DNA of 64,000 nucleotides, from assembly GCF_001592125.1 (NCBI RefSeq), contig NZ_BCWI01000016.1, forward strand, positions 1-64,000. The letters are read 5' to 3'. The notes under the pieces were generated by a model that did not search any database, was not told where the DNA came from, and saw only the letters and a program-made list of their open reading frames with translations. Of this stretch, positions 16,198-24,771 are shown piece by piece (positions within the stretch are counted from its first letter, which is position 1; each line of letters opens with the position of its first letter). Source of the stretch: Microbacterium hominis NBRC 15708. GTDB taxonomy: Bacteria > Actinomycetota > Actinomycetes > Actinomycetales > Microbacteriaceae. The position numbers were made by a program, and so were the translations under genes.

Positions 16198-16629
16198 TCA
16201 GGAGAGGGCTTTGGCCTTGAGGGCGTCGAACTCCGCAGGCGTGATCGTCCCGGCATCCAGCAGGGCCTTCGCCTTCGCGATCTGATCGGCCGGGGTGCTC
16301 GGCTCGACCAGCGACCGCACGTAGTCGGACTGGGCCTCCCGAATCTGCGCGGCCTGCGCCTGGTTGCGCTGGCCCATGCTGCGACCGCGCGCGACGAGGT
16401 ACACGAGCGCCGTCACGATCGGGAAGAACAGCAGGAAGACGATCCACACGGCCTTCCACCCGCCCTTCAGGGTGTTGTCGCGGAACAGGTCGCTGATGAT
16501 CGCGAAGAGGACGAACAGGTAGGTGAAGATCAGGAAGAGGGTGAGGAACCACCAGATCAGATCTCCGAACGAGCCCCAGAAGCCCTGGTAGGGGTAGGAG
16601 ATGGGGGTCGCGGTCTCGAGAAGTCGCAT
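16198..16629 (-). CDS. SHOCT-domain membrane protein with PLDc_N-like helices
   Basis: A 143-residue protein with two transmembrane helices: about 18–45 (LIWWFLTLFLIFTYLFVLFAIISDLF) and 58–82, the second ending FPIVTALVYLVARGRSM, a PLDc_N-like pattern. The C-terminus (about 115–143) is a SHOCT motif, LLDAGTITPAEFDALKAKAL. The ATG at 16629 is chosen because it opens directly before the first membrane helix. Such proteins are common and small, with no assigned function. Confidence 0.85.
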   Translation of the reverse strand: MRLLETATPISYPYQGFWGSFGDLIWWFLTLFLIFTYLFVLFAIISDLFRDNTLKGGWKAVWIVFLLFFPIVTALVYLVARGRSMGQRNQAQAAQIREAQSDYVRSLVEPSTPADQIAKAKALLDAGTITPAEFDALKAKALS

Positions 16630-16673
16630 GGGAGTCTTTCGATGTGAGGGACGGGATGTTTCCTGACGCGCTG

Positions 16674-17657
16674 TCAGCGCGCGAGGCCTGTGGGCAGCCG
16701 GGGAGCGCCGGCTGAGCGGTACGCGGCGGGGGTGACGCCGAGCCCGTGGACGAAAGCGCGTCGCATGCGCTCGAGATTGCCGAAGCCGCTGACGCGCGCG
16801 ACATCCTCGACGCTCAAGAGCCGACGGGCCGGATCGGTGAGGGTCGCGCACGCGCGCTCCAGACGCGCCCGTCGCAGCTCGGCGGCCACGGAGGTGCCGG
16901 CGGCGGCCAGAATCCGTTGCAGATGACGGACGGAGAGGCCCGCCGCCGTCGCGACGTCGAGGGTGTTCAGCTCCGAGTCGGCGGCATTCGCCGTGATGAA
17001 GCTCAACGCGTGAGCGAGCTGCGCGTCCTGACGCCGAGGCCGGGCGCCGTCGTCGAGATCGTCGGCCAGAACTCCCGCGATCAGATGGAGGACGGCCTGC
17101 TGCGACGAGACGCCGACCTGGGTGAGCGGGCTGGGAAGCTCCGCGGTCAACGCGCGCAGGAACGTGCACACCGCGGCGAGGAAGGACGTCGCCCGGAGGG
17201 CGCGGATGCCGGTCGGCGTGGCGGGCAGCCCCTGGCCGTAGAGGACACCGCGGCGCAGGACGACGACGATGACCTGCGCGGTCTCCTCGACGGTCATCTC
17301 GAAGGGGAGGTCGCCCGTGACGGCGACGGCGGAGCCGGGGACGGCCGACACGCGGGTGTCGCCCTGCCGGAACAGCAGTCGACCGCCGATCGGCAGGTAC
17401 ACGGTCGTTCCGATCCGGAGCGCCTGCACGTGGGCCGGGGTGCGCTCGATCCGTGCGGGGGAGAGCGTCGTCCGGATGAGTGCCAGCGAGTCGAAGACGA
17501 CCAGATCGAGCGCGATCGAGAACGTCTCCGGATCGGCGACGATCCGGGAGTGCCAGTCCATCGCCTCAATGGCCGCGACACCCTGCAGTCGTGCCGACAC
17601 CGGGCGGCGCGGCGTGAAGAAATGCTCCACGACCTCGGCTCCCCCACGGCCACCCAT
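16674..17657 (-). CDS. AraC family transcriptional regulator
   Basis: A 327-residue regulator. The N-terminal 200 residues resemble the AraC-binding-domain-like sensor found in this family. The C-terminal AraC-type DNA-binding domain has two helix-turn-helix units: LDVATAAGLSVRHLQRIL and LLSVEDVARVSGFGNLERMRRAFV followed by GVTPAAYR. The ATG at 17657 is preferred over 17693 because CATACT lies six bases upstream (leaderless spacing). The promoter region CATAC-N5-GTATG is itself a small palindrome that overlaps the start. Target genes are not evident. Confidence 0.9.
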   Translation of the reverse strand: MGGRGGAEVVEHFFTPRRPVSARLQGVAAIEAMDWHSRIVADPETFSIALDLVVFDSLALIRTTLSPARIERTPAHVQALRIGTTVYLPIGGRLLFRQGDTRVSAVPGSAVAVTGDLPFEMTVEETAQVIVVVLRRGVLYGQGLPATPTGIRALRATSFLAAVCTFLRALTAELPSPLTQVGVSSQQAVLHLIAGVLADDLDDGARPRRQDAQLAHALSFITANAADSELNTLDVATAAGLSVRHLQRILAAAGTSVAAELRRARLERACATLTDPARRLLSVEDVARVSGFGNLERMRRAFVHGLGVTPAAYRSAGAPRLPTGLAR

Positions 17658-17753
17658 ACGCAAAGTATGAGGCGCCGCCGGAGCTCTCGACAACGCGCGC
17701 CACGGGAGGCGGTGAATCGCGCCACGCGGGCCCCGGGGGTGCGGGTCTCCGGG

Positions 17754-18437
17754 TCAGGCCGCGCTCGCCGACTCGATGATCGAGAGGCCGCGTCCCCGCA
17801 TCCGCTGACGCTCCTGCGCGAGCGCCTCCAGCAGTCGATCGCGCGTGCCGCGGCTGTGCGCGATCACGAGGCGGCGTGCGCCGTCGGTGTCACGTGCGGC
17901 GACGGCGGCGACGATCGCGAGGTGCTCGTCGCCGGCCTGCGCGCGCGACTCGGGAGTGCGCACCTCGAGCCACCGCGTGCGCACGAGCCGGGTGAGCGCG
18001 TTGCCCATCGCCTCGACCAGGAAGGGGTTTCGCGACAGGCGGGCGAGCGCCAGATGGAAGTCGCCCCCGTCGCGGAGCACCGCGTCGGCGTCGTCGTGGC
18101 CGCGGCCGTCGCGGGCCATCGCCTCCAGGGCCGCGATGTCGGTCGCGTCCGCCCGGTCCACGGCGTGTGCGACGACCGCCACCTCGACGGCCTCGCGGTA
18201 CTCCATGACGGCGCGGATCTCGGTCAGATCGATCGGCGCGACCTGCCAGGAGCGCCCGTCGCGCCGCGTCAGCCCCTCGTTCTCGAGCCGCATCAGGGCT
18301 GCCCGGATCGGCGTGCGCGAGGCACCGAGGAGCGACTCGAGGCCGCGCTCGCTGAGGCGCTCGCCGGGCAGCAGGTCGAGGGAGAGGATCGCGGTGCGCA
18401 GGTTCTCGTAGGTCCCGTTCTCGGATGCCGTGGTCAT
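17754..18437 (-). CDS. GntR/FCD family regulator of the divergent MFS gene
   Basis: A 227-residue regulator with an N-terminal winged helix (about 5–70, RLSERGLESLLGASRTPIRAALMRLE) and a C-terminal FCD domain; the metal/ligand histidines and aspartates can be seen in DFHLALARLSRN and HLAIVAAVAARD. The ATG at 18437 has AGAGGGGG upstream. It is divergent from the MFS transporter with only 60 bases between them. That gap holds a perfect TGGTATACCA palindrome, the expected kind of GntR operator, so it probably controls both genes. Confidence 0.92.
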   Translation of the reverse strand: MTTASENGTYENLRTAILSLDLLPGERLSERGLESLLGASRTPIRAALMRLENEGLTRRDGRSWQVAPIDLTEIRAVMEYREAVEVAVVAHAVDRADATDIAALEAMARDGRGHDDADAVLRDGGDFHLALARLSRNPFLVEAMGNALTRLVRTRWLEVRTPESRAQAGDEHLAIVAAVAARDTDGARRLVIAHSRGTRDRLLEALAQERQRMRGRGLSIIESASAA

Positions 18438-18462
18438 CGGACCCCCTCTTGGTGCGCCAAAC

Positions 18463-18472
18463 TGGTATACCA
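18463..18472. promoter_or_regulatory. Probable GntR operator
   Basis: TGGTATACCA is a perfect 10-base palindrome (imperfectly extended as ACTGGTATACCAAT) in the 60-base divergent gap between the GntR regulator and the MFS gene. A TTGG-N4-CCAA near-palindrome lies beside it at 18449–18460. The same half-site, TTGGTAT, recurs at 19715–19740 after the MFS gene. Confidence 0.65.
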
Positions 18473-18497
18473 ATACGGTACATCATGTGAGGATGCG

Positions 18498-19682
18498 ATG
18501 ACGGAGACGATTGCGCCGGTGCCACGCCGGGCGTGGGTGATGCTGGCTCTCGGGGTCGCGGCGCAGGCGGCGGGAACGCTCCTGGTCTCGGCGCCCGCGT
18601 ACCTGATCCCCCAGCTCCACTCCGTGGGCGGGATGTCGCTGGCCCAGGCGGGCCTGCTGGCGGCCGCACCGACGTTCGGGATGGTGTGCACCCTGGTGCT
18701 GTGGGGGCTGCTCGCCGACCGCCGCGGAGAGCGCGGGGTGATCGCGGGCGGACTCGCGCTCACGGGAGTCTTCGCCCTGGCGTGCGTGTTCGCCCAGGGA
18801 TACGCGACCCTCGGCATCCTCCTGGTCCTCGGCGGCGCCGCGTCGGCGAGCACCAACGCCGCCAGCGGGCGGGTGGTGATCGGGTGGTTCCCGAAGCATC
18901 GCCGAGGGCTGGCGATGGGCATCCGGCAGATGTCGCAGCCGCTCGGCGTCGCGGCCGCGGCGCTCGTCGTGCCGCCGCTCGCCGAGAGCCGTGGCCTCAC
19001 CGCTCCCTTCGCCGTCGCGGGGCTCGTGGCCCTCGCGCTCGCCGCCCTGTGCGCGTGGGGCATCCGCAACCCTCCCCGGCCGGCTCCCGGTCCGGCGCGG
19101 GATGCCGCCGCGAATCCGTACCGCCGCGACGGCTTCCTCCTTCGCATCCACCTCGCGTCGGCCCTGCTCGTCGTCCCGCAGTTCGCGCTGAGCACGTTCG
19201 GTCTCGTCTGGCTCATATCGGGACTCGGCTGGGAGGCGGTCGCGGCGGGGGCCGTGGTCGCGGGGGCGCAGTTCGTCGGTGCGGTCGGCCGCATCGGCGT
19301 CGGGCACCTCAGCGACCGTCTGGGCACCCGGGTGGGGCTGCTGCGCGGCGTGGCCGTCGCGGGCGTCGTCGCGATGGCGTTGCTCGCTCTCGCCGGGTGG
19401 GTGCACGCCGACGCGCTCGCCGCTGCACTCTACGTCGTCGCCTCCACGATCGCGGTCGCCGACAACGGGCTCGCGTACACGTCCGTCGCCGAAGCCGCCG
19501 GGCCCTCGTGGTCGGGGCGGGCTCTGGGCGTTCAGAACACCGGTCAGTTCCTCGCCGCATCCGCCGTCGCACCGGCCGTGGGGGCGCTGATCGCCCTCGT
19601 GGGCTACCCCGCTGCGTTCGCGATCGCCGGCTCCGCGCCGCTCATGGCGTTCGTCGCGATCCCTCGACGTGACGTCGGGTGA
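18498..19682 (+). CDS. MFS transporter
   Basis: A 394-residue protein with about twelve transmembrane helices. The loop 2–3 motif appears as LLADRRGERG and a second copy as GHLSDRLGTRVG, typical of the major facilitator superfamily. The substrate is unknown. The ATG at 18498 has GTGAGG seven bases upstream. It is divergent from a GntR regulator and bracketed by two palindromes sharing the TTGGTAT half-site. It lies on the opposite strand from the lanthipeptide operon and has its own regulator, so a role in peptide export is not supported. Confidence 0.9.
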   Translation: MTETIAPVPRRAWVMLALGVAAQAAGTLLVSAPAYLIPQLHSVGGMSLAQAGLLAAAPTFGMVCTLVLWGLLADRRGERGVIAGGLALTGVFALACVFAQGYATLGILLVLGGAASASTNAASGRVVIGWFPKHRRGLAMGIRQMSQPLGVAAAALVVPPLAESRGLTAPFAVAGLVALALAALCAWGIRNPPRPAPGPARDAAANPYRRDGFLLRIHLASALLVVPQFALSTFGLVWLISGLGWEAVAAGAVVAGAQFVGAVGRIGVGHLSDRLGTRVGLLRGVAVAGVVAMALLALAGWVHADALAAALYVVASTIAVADNGLAYTSVAEAAGPSWSGRALGVQNTGQFLAASAVAPAVGALIALVGYPAAFAIAGSAPLMAFVAIPRRDVG

Positions 19683-19714
19683 GGAAGCGTCGGAGCGCCG
19701 GAACCGCACTCTTG

Positions 19715-19740
19715 ATGATACCAATACAAATTGGTATCAT
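19715..19740. promoter_or_regulatory. Perfect inverted repeat with GntR-like half-sites
   Basis: ATGATACCAAT (19715–19725) and ATTGGTATCAT (19730–19740) form a perfect 11-base inverted repeat around ACAA. It is AT-rich and has no U-tract, so it reads as an operator rather than a terminator. Its ATTGGTAT half-site matches the one in the operator at 18463. It lies 33 bases after the MFS stop, with no gene start nearby; 19741–19944 holds no convincing gene. Confidence 0.55.
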
Positions 19741-19944
19741 GTTCTCGGAAGCGAGAGTCACCGTCAGGGGCCTCGCCACTCGCAGACGGCGCCGCGGGGG
19801 CGGCGCAGCACCGGCACGTCCGGTGAGGGGTCGAAGGGCCCGGCCGGGAAGGGGGGAACCATGAGAGCCTCCGCCCTTCCCGGTTCCCTTCCCCGTTCTT
19901 TCCTCGGGTCTCTTCTCATCGACGCGACCGCGCGCGCCGGCGAC

Positions 19945-20625
19945 CTACGCCTCGTCCCGCTCCAGGCCGCGGCGCACCGCCCACAGCGCGAGCTGCGTGC
20001 GGTCGGCGACGCCGGTCTTGCGCATGGCGGATTGCAACTGCGACCGCACCGTGTGCGCCGAGACCTTCAGATGCGCCGCGATGTCCTCGTTGCTCGTCAC
20101 CCCGCTCGCGAGGATCGAGACCACACGGCGCTCGGCGGGCGACAGTGACGAGGGGAGCGCGTCGCCCGACACGGGACGCCCGCGGCGCACGAACTCCTTG
20201 AGGACGGGGGCCATCATCCGGGGCGAGACCACGGCCTCCCCACGCGCCGCCGCGCGGATCGCGTCGACGAGGTAGTGCGAGTCGTGCGTCTTGAGCAGGT
20301 AGCCCGCCGCGCCGGCATCCAGCGCGTCGCGCACGTATCCGTCGACGGCGAAGCTCGTCATCACCACGACGGCCGCCGGGTGCTCGGCATCCGGTGCGGT
20401 GAGCTGACGGGTCGCCTCGATGCCGTCGACGCCCGGCATCTGCAGGTCCATCAGGACCACGTCCGGCCGCTCGGTGCGCGCGGCGGTGAGCGCGTCGGCG
20501 CCGTTGGCCGCTTCCCCGACGACGAGGATGTCAGGGACGCTGTCGAGCTGCAGCCGCATGCCCAGTCGCACCGCTCGATTGTCGTCGGCGATGAGCACGC
20601 GGATGCGGGCGGGGGCCGCCGTCAT
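19945..20625 (-). CDS. LuxR (NarL)-type response regulator of the lanthipeptide locus
   Basis: A 226-residue response regulator. The receiver domain (about 1–125) shows [12 protein letters not shown] (acidic pocket), [10 protein letters not shown] with the phosphoacceptor Asp near residue 58, and MTSF and LLKT (switch Thr/Lys). A LuxR helix-turn-helix lies at about 155–215 ([37 protein letters not shown]). The ATG overlaps the sensor kinase stop by four bases, so both are translated together. It is the last gene of the lanKC–lanA–kinase–regulator series and probably controls it. Confidence 0.93.
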   Translation of the reverse strand: MTAAPARIRVLIADDNRAVRLGMRLQLDSVPDILVVGEAANGADALTAARTERPDVVLMDLQMPGVDGIEATRQLTAPDAEHPAAVVVMTSFAVDGYVRDALDAGAAGYLLKTHDSHYLVDAIRAAARGEAVVSPRMMAPVLKEFVRRGRPVSGDALPSSLSPAERRVVSILASGVTSNEDIAAHLKVSAHTVRSQLQSAMRKTGVADRTQLALWAVRRGLERDEA

Positions 20626-21914
20626 CGTCGATCCCTCACGAGCGCCTCCTCGTTCAGCGGCACCCGCAGGTGCACACGCCACCCGCCTCCGGCGACGGGG
20701 CCCGCCGTGAGGGTGCCGCGCAGCAGGAGCGTCCTCTCGTGCATCGACGCCAACCCCCATCCGAGGCCGACGTCGGAGGCCGGCTTGACCCGTCCGCCGT
20801 CCGCGTCGTTCTCGATGACCATGTCGAGGAAGGCGTCGACGCGGATCCGGACCCGCACGGGCGCACCCGCGGCGTGCTTCGCGACGTTCGTCAGCGCCTC
20901 CTGGAGCGCGCGGTACGCGGTGCTGGAGACGACGACCGGAAGGTCGTCGAGGGAACCGACGACGTCCACCTCGACCGACATCCCGATTCGGTCCCAGTAC
21001 TCGGCGAGCTCCCACGCGCGCCGCAGGTCGGCGGTCTTCGACGGCGGCTCGGCGCCGGTCGCCCGCAGATCGGAGAGCGCGCCGGTGACGCTCGCGGCCG
21101 CGAACCTGCCTTCGTTCTTCACCGACGCCACCAGCTCCATCGCCCGCTGGGGCTGGGTGTCGACGAGGGTCGCCGCCGCCTCGGCGAGCGTGATGAGGCC
21201 GGCGAGGTGCTGGCCGGCGACGTCGTGCAGCTCCTGCGCGATGCGTGCCCGCTCCGCGCGCTGCGCCTCTTCGATACGCCGATCGTGCTCCTGCTTCGCC
21301 AGGGCGGCCTCCTCGCTCGCGCGCTCCACGCGTCGCGCCTGCGTCCCCCACCACAGGCCCAGCGCCGCGACGGCGATCGCCGGCATCGTGAATCCCGCCG
21401 ACTCGCGCAGCACGTACGCCTGCGCCTCGCCGACGCTGCGTCCCCAACTGAGCAGTGCGAGGAAGAGGGCGATCACGACCGCGGCGATCACTCCCGATGT
21501 CCACAGCACGGTGGCGAGGGCGCTGAGTCGGGTGGCCAGCAGGAAGAGGGCGGCCGAGATCACGAGGTACATGGCCGACAGCCACGACGGGATCTGCAGC
21601 CCGACGGCGATCAGCAGGTAGGTGGCCACCGTGATCAGCACCGCCTGGTGCGGCATCCGCTCGGCCCACACGAGGGCCACCGACTGCACGGCGCATCCGG
21701 CGACGATGACCGTCATCACCGCCCACTCCGGAAGCGGCAGCTCCCAGGACATGTAGCCCTCCATCAGGAGCGAGACCGGGTTGGAGAGCACCTGGATGAG
21801 CGTCGTGACGAACACCGTGACCGAGAAGAGCACCGCGGTGCGACGGGAGCCGAGGATGTCGTATCGCCGGGGCGTCAGCAGCGCCGACGCCCCGGCGGGA
21901 TCGTGACTCGTCAT
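20622..21914 (-). CDS. Sensor histidine kinase (HisKA_3) of the lanthipeptide locus
   Basis: A 430-residue sensor kinase. The first 180 residues hold about six transmembrane helices with no large outer loop, so the signal is probably sensed within or at the membrane. A coiled segment ([20 protein letters not shown]) leads to the phosphoacceptor His in [17 protein letters not shown] (near 227). The ATPase domain follows with [10 protein letters not shown] (N box) and [12 protein letters not shown]. The ATG at 21914 lies 28 bases after the precursor peptide stop; TACTGT six bases upstream could give a separate leaderless transcript. It pairs with the overlapping LuxR regulator. Confidence 0.92.
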   Translation of the reverse strand: MTSHDPAGASALLTPRRYDILGSRRTAVLFSVTVFVTTLIQVLSNPVSLLMEGYMSWELPLPEWAVMTVIVAGCAVQSVALVWAERMPHQAVLITVATYLLIAVGLQIPSWLSAMYLVISAALFLLATRLSALATVLWTSGVIAAVVIALFLALLSWGRSVGEAQAYVLRESAGFTMPAIAVAALGLWWGTQARRVERASEEAALAKQEHDRRIEEAQRAERARIAQELHDVAGQHLAGLITLAEAAATLVDTQPQRAMELVASVKNEGRFAAASVTGALSDLRATGAEPPSKTADLRRAWELAEYWDRIGMSVEVDVVGSLDDLPVVVSSTAYRALQEALTNVAKHAAGAPVRVRIRVDAFLDMVIENDADGGRVKPASDVGLGWGLASMHERTLLLRGTLTAGPVAGGGWRVHLRVPLNEEALVRDRR

Positions 21915-21942
21915 GTCACGACAGTACGGGAGCGCTCTGTGC

Positions 21943-22059
21943 TCAGCAGACGCTGGAGAAGCTGCTGTTGCACGCACTGCTGACGTGACTGACGCCGACG
22001 GCACCATGACCGTCACCGTGTTCGCCCTCCAGCGCCTGCAGGGAGAGAAGGAACCCCAT
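21943..22059 (-). CDS. lanA: Class III lanthipeptide precursor peptide
   Basis: A 38-residue peptide too short for routine gene calling. The N-terminus MGFLLSLQALEGE has the LLxLQxLE motif of class III leader peptides. The C-terminal 15 residues are SHVSSACNSSFSSVC: Ser1-x2-Ser4-x2-Cys7 and Ser9-x2-Ser12-x2-Cys15, two copies of the S-x2-S-x(2–5)-C pattern that forms labionin (or lanthionine) rings. Seven of fifteen core residues are Ser and two are Cys. GGGAGGTGA lies a few bases upstream as a strong ribosome site. It starts inside the 3' end of lanKC (47-base overlap, other frame). The leader/core boundary is inferred, around residue 20–23. Confidence 0.87.
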   Translation of the reverse strand: MGFLLSLQALEGEHGDGHGAVGVSHVSSACNSSFSSVC

Positions 22060-24661
22060 CCCTCTCACCTCCCTTCCCTCGTCGGGGATCACGCCGTGCG
22101 CGTGATCCGAACGGCCCGAGGAATCCGAGGGCCCCCGGGAGTGTCCCCACACCTTCTCCGGCCGCGGTGTGACTCGTGAGCGCGACGAGGACGCCCGCGG
22201 CTCCGGACGCGAGATCGCACGATGCCCGCATCAGACCGTCACCCGCGAAGCGCACCTCGCCCGCGCCGGCTCCGCGCACGGTGTGCAGGTCGAGGGCGGC
22301 CACGTGCCGCTCGCGCGCCCGGCGGGCGTCGACCGACCCGAAACCGAGCCGCTCCGCCTCCGCGAGCACGTGGATGAGCCCCGCGCGACCGTGGAGGAGG
22401 CCGGCCTGCACGCTGAACGGACCCGTCGCGGCGGCGAGGATGCCGTCGAGGGCGCGATGGTGCCGGTCCGTTCCCGGAGTCACGTCGAGGAACTGCGCGA
22501 GGACCAGCCCGATGCCCGCGGACCCGTAGCCGAGATAGGGGATGAGCCGCCAGCCCTCATTCACGTGCAGCCCGCCGTCCGGCGCCGCGGTCAGGGTGGC
22601 GAGGTCGACGTCGAGAGCGCGCGCGGCGAGGTCGAGGTGGGCGCGGTCTCCGTAGGTCTCGTACAGCCGGAGACCGAGGAGCGCCGTCCCGGTCGCGCCC
22701 GCGAACAGTCCGCCGCGGCTCGTCGCGACGCGGTCTCGACGCGGGGCGGCGTCGAGACGATCGCGCAGCATCCGCCCCATCGCGCTCGCCGCGACGCCCC
22801 ACCGCGGGTGCTCGTCGGCATCGGCGAGCAAGGTCAGGGCGACGCCCGGGATGCCGGAGTACAGCGTCGCGTCGAGCTCGCGCCAGTCACGGCGGACGAT
22901 CTCGTCGAGGAGGTGGTCGGCGACGTCCGGCATGCCGACGGCGCGGCATCCCCACACCGCACCGGCCAGGCCGTTCATCAGTCCGATGGGCTCACGCGAC
23001 AGATCGCCCGAGAGGGCGTCGCGGACCCAGTCGCGCTGCGCCTCGCTGAGCGCAACCCCGGCAGCGGCCAGCGCGGCCCCCACCCCGAGGGCGCCGAAGC
23101 CGAGCGCATACGGTGGCTCCTCGAACTGACGGGGATCGCCGGGCCACAGCCGGTCGTCGCGGTCGGGGACGCCGTCACGGGAGAGGGTGTGCGCGATCTC
23201 GTCCATCGTCGCCCGCGGCGCATCCGGTCGTGCGCGCCGCCGGCCGCGCCCATGCGTCGCGCGCTCGAGCACGCGGGCCCGGTCGGCCACCCACCGATCG
23301 TCGAGGTCGAAGTGCTCGCTCGCCGTGCGCAGCAGCTGGTGCGCCTTGTCGGCGTCCAACGGCAGCAGCGCGGTGAGGGGCAGGAACATGAACAGCTCGA
23401 CGCACGCGAGCGCGTACTCGTCCCGCGCCCGCGGCGAGGGCGACCCGGGGGCGACGAAACCCGGTGCGCCCACCGGCGCACCGGCGCGTGCCGACACCGG
23501 AAGCGACATCTCGAAGTCGAGCAGAGACACGGCCCCGTCGTCGGTGACGAGCACGTTGCGCGGATGCAGGTCGCCGTGGGTCAGCCCGGAGGCGTGGAGT
23601 CGGCGCACCTGCCGCCGGAGCTCCGCGCCCACGCCGAGCGCCCACTCGCGATACGACGCGATGTCCGCGGGGGTGCTCGTGCGATCCGTCAGCGGGTTGC
23701 GCAACACCACGGCATCCATCAACGACGACCCGGCGACGTGCTCGAGCGCGAGGAAACGATGGCCGTGCGCGCGGAGCACCCCTACGGAACGCGGCGCAGA
23801 GACCGAGTCCGGGATGCGCGCGAGCGTGCGCTCCTCGTCGACGAGGCGGTCCACCGCGTCGCGGCCGTCGGGGGTCCACCCGCTGTGGGGCCGGGCCTCC
23901 TTCAGGACGACAGGCCGATCGTCGATCATCGCGGCGTAGACGCCGCCCGCGTTGGAGTGGTGCAGGGCGGCCGTGATCCGCGGGAACCCGGGCGGCGGCG
24001 TCATGTCGCCGAGGGCGTCGATCTCCTCCTGCAGGAACGCCGGCGGGCGCACCCAGTCGGGACAGCGGAAGGACGGCGCCCGCACGTCGGGCACGAGCTC
24101 GCCGGTGCGCAGATCGCGCAGCGCGGGCACCGAGCGGCCCTCGTGGACGACGGTCTGGGTGAGGAACGCGCCGTAGCGGACGAACAGCGGGCCCTGCCGC
24201 CAGCGCACGTCGGAGAGGATGTAGGGCCCCGGGCATCCGCCGATGAGCGCATCGAGACCCTCGAGCGCCACGCGGAGGCGGTGATCGTCGGGCGGATAGA
24301 CGGTGATGAACTTTCCCGCCGCGCCGCGATCCGCGTCCTTGGCGAGGCTGAAGCCGAGGTGCAGGCGGCTGCGCACGTGCTTGAAGGCGAGGAGATGATG
24401 GTGGCAGAAGGCCGCGACCGCATCGAGGGTCGCCGCGGCGGTGGCGGGCACGACGCTGACGTGGATCTTCCAGCCCTGGTCGGGAAGGCCCGCCGTGCGC
24501 GGCAGCCAGTGGGTCCAGTGGTCGTCGTCGACGCGGGTCCACAGGGTCCAGTCCCGGGAGTCCGGCACCTCGAACCGTGCCGACGAGTCCGTGTCGCGTC
24601 GGCCGGGCTTGTCGTAGAACAACGCGTCCGCGCGGGCGAAGGCAGCATGTGCGGCGTCCAC
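22013..24661 (-). CDS. lanKC: Class III lanthionine synthetase LanKC
   Basis: An 882-residue three-domain enzyme: an N-terminal lyase-type region (about 1–200), a Ser/Thr-kinase-like domain (VVLKEAR lysine near 250; LTHGDLHPRN near 362; LLDFE in place of DFG) and a C-terminal LanC-like cyclase (IPGVALTL, GLFAGATGTALLG, GLLHGRAGLIHV, DLASGAAGVLVAL). The cyclase lacks the zinc-binding Cys/Cys-His residues of class I, II and IV enzymes, which marks class III. Family members phosphorylate Ser, eliminate phosphate and cyclise the precursor. GTG 24661 is preferred for its GAGGAG site; ATG 24700 is an alternative (895 residues). The last ~30 residues run on past the domain end and overlap lanA. Confidence 0.93.
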   Translation of the reverse strand: MDAAHAAFARADALFYDKPGRRDTDSSARFEVPDSRDWTLWTRVDDDHWTHWLPRTAGLPDQGWKIHVSVVPATAAATLDAVAAFCHHHLLAFKHVRSRLHLGFSLAKDADRGAAGKFITVYPPDDHRLRVALEGLDALIGGCPGPYILSDVRWRQGPLFVRYGAFLTQTVVHEGRSVPALRDLRTGELVPDVRAPSFRCPDWVRPPAFLQEEIDALGDMTPPPGFPRITAALHHSNAGGVYAAMIDDRPVVLKEARPHSGWTPDGRDAVDRLVDEERTLARIPDSVSAPRSVGVLRAHGHRFLALEHVAGSSLMDAVVLRNPLTDRTSTPADIASYREWALGVGAELRRQVRRLHASGLTHGDLHPRNVLVTDDGAVSLLDFEMSLPVSARAGAPVGAPGFVAPGSPSPRARDEYALACVELFMFLPLTALLPLDADKAHQLLRTASEHFDLDDRWVADRARVLERATHGRGRRRARPDAPRATMDEIAHTLSRDGVPDRDDRLWPGDPRQFEEPPYALGFGALGVGAALAAAGVALSEAQRDWVRDALSGDLSREPIGLMNGLAGAVWGCRAVGMPDVADHLLDEIVRRDWRELDATLYSGIPGVALTLLADADEHPRWGVAASAMGRMLRDRLDAAPRRDRVATSRGGLFAGATGTALLGLRLYETYGDRAHLDLAARALDVDLATLTAAPDGGLHVNEGWRLIPYLGYGSAGIGLVLAQFLDVTPGTDRHHRALDGILAAATGPFSVQAGLLHGRAGLIHVLAEAERLGFGSVDARRARERHVAALDLHTVRGAGAGEVRFAGDGLMRASCDLASGAAGVLVALTSHTAAGEGVGTLPGALGFLGPFGSRARRDPRRGKGGERDGVPSLPAGAGGRTR
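22086..22108 (-). promoter_or_regulatory. Hairpin just upstream of the lanA ribosome site
   Basis: GGATCACGC and GCGTGATCC form a perfect 9-base stem around a 5-base loop, within the 3' end of lanKC and 27 bases before the lanA start codon. No U-tract follows, so it is not a terminator. It is placed to act as an mRNA processing or stability element that could raise lanA transcript or translation over lanKC. Confidence 0.5.
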
Positions 24662-24694
24662 GGCGTCTCCTCGGGCGAAGTCCTGTATCGGCGA

Positions 24695-24705
24695 GCACAT
24701 TGTGC
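24695..24705. promoter_or_regulatory. Small palindrome upstream of lanKC
   Basis: GCACA and TGTGC flank one central base, overlapping the alternative ATG of lanKC and lying about 35 bases before the preferred GTG. It is a candidate site for the cluster's response regulator, or a leaderless start region. The rest of 24662–24919 holds only the hairpin at 24772–24805 and no gene. Confidence 0.3.
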
Positions 24706-24771
24706 GCGCCGTACGTGGCGCTTTCCGCCCACGTCGACAGCCGGCGGCGGTGCCTCTGAGGGCCTTCCGGT

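Noticed and set aside
18498..19682. MFS gene as exporter of the lanthipeptide
   Set aside because: It is on the opposite strand, has its own divergent GntR regulator and operators, and class III exporters are usually ABC proteins.
19861..19944. ATG at 19861 with GGGGGGAACC upstream as a short leader gene
   Set aside because: The frame runs into the antisense of the LuxR gene and has no recognisable leader, signal or core features; it was not kept.
22013..24661. LanKC as an ordinary eukaryotic-type Ser/Thr kinase or a class IV LanL
   Set aside because: The LanC-like C-terminal domain and adjacent precursor exclude a plain kinase; absence of the Cys/Cys-His zinc ligands argues against class IV.
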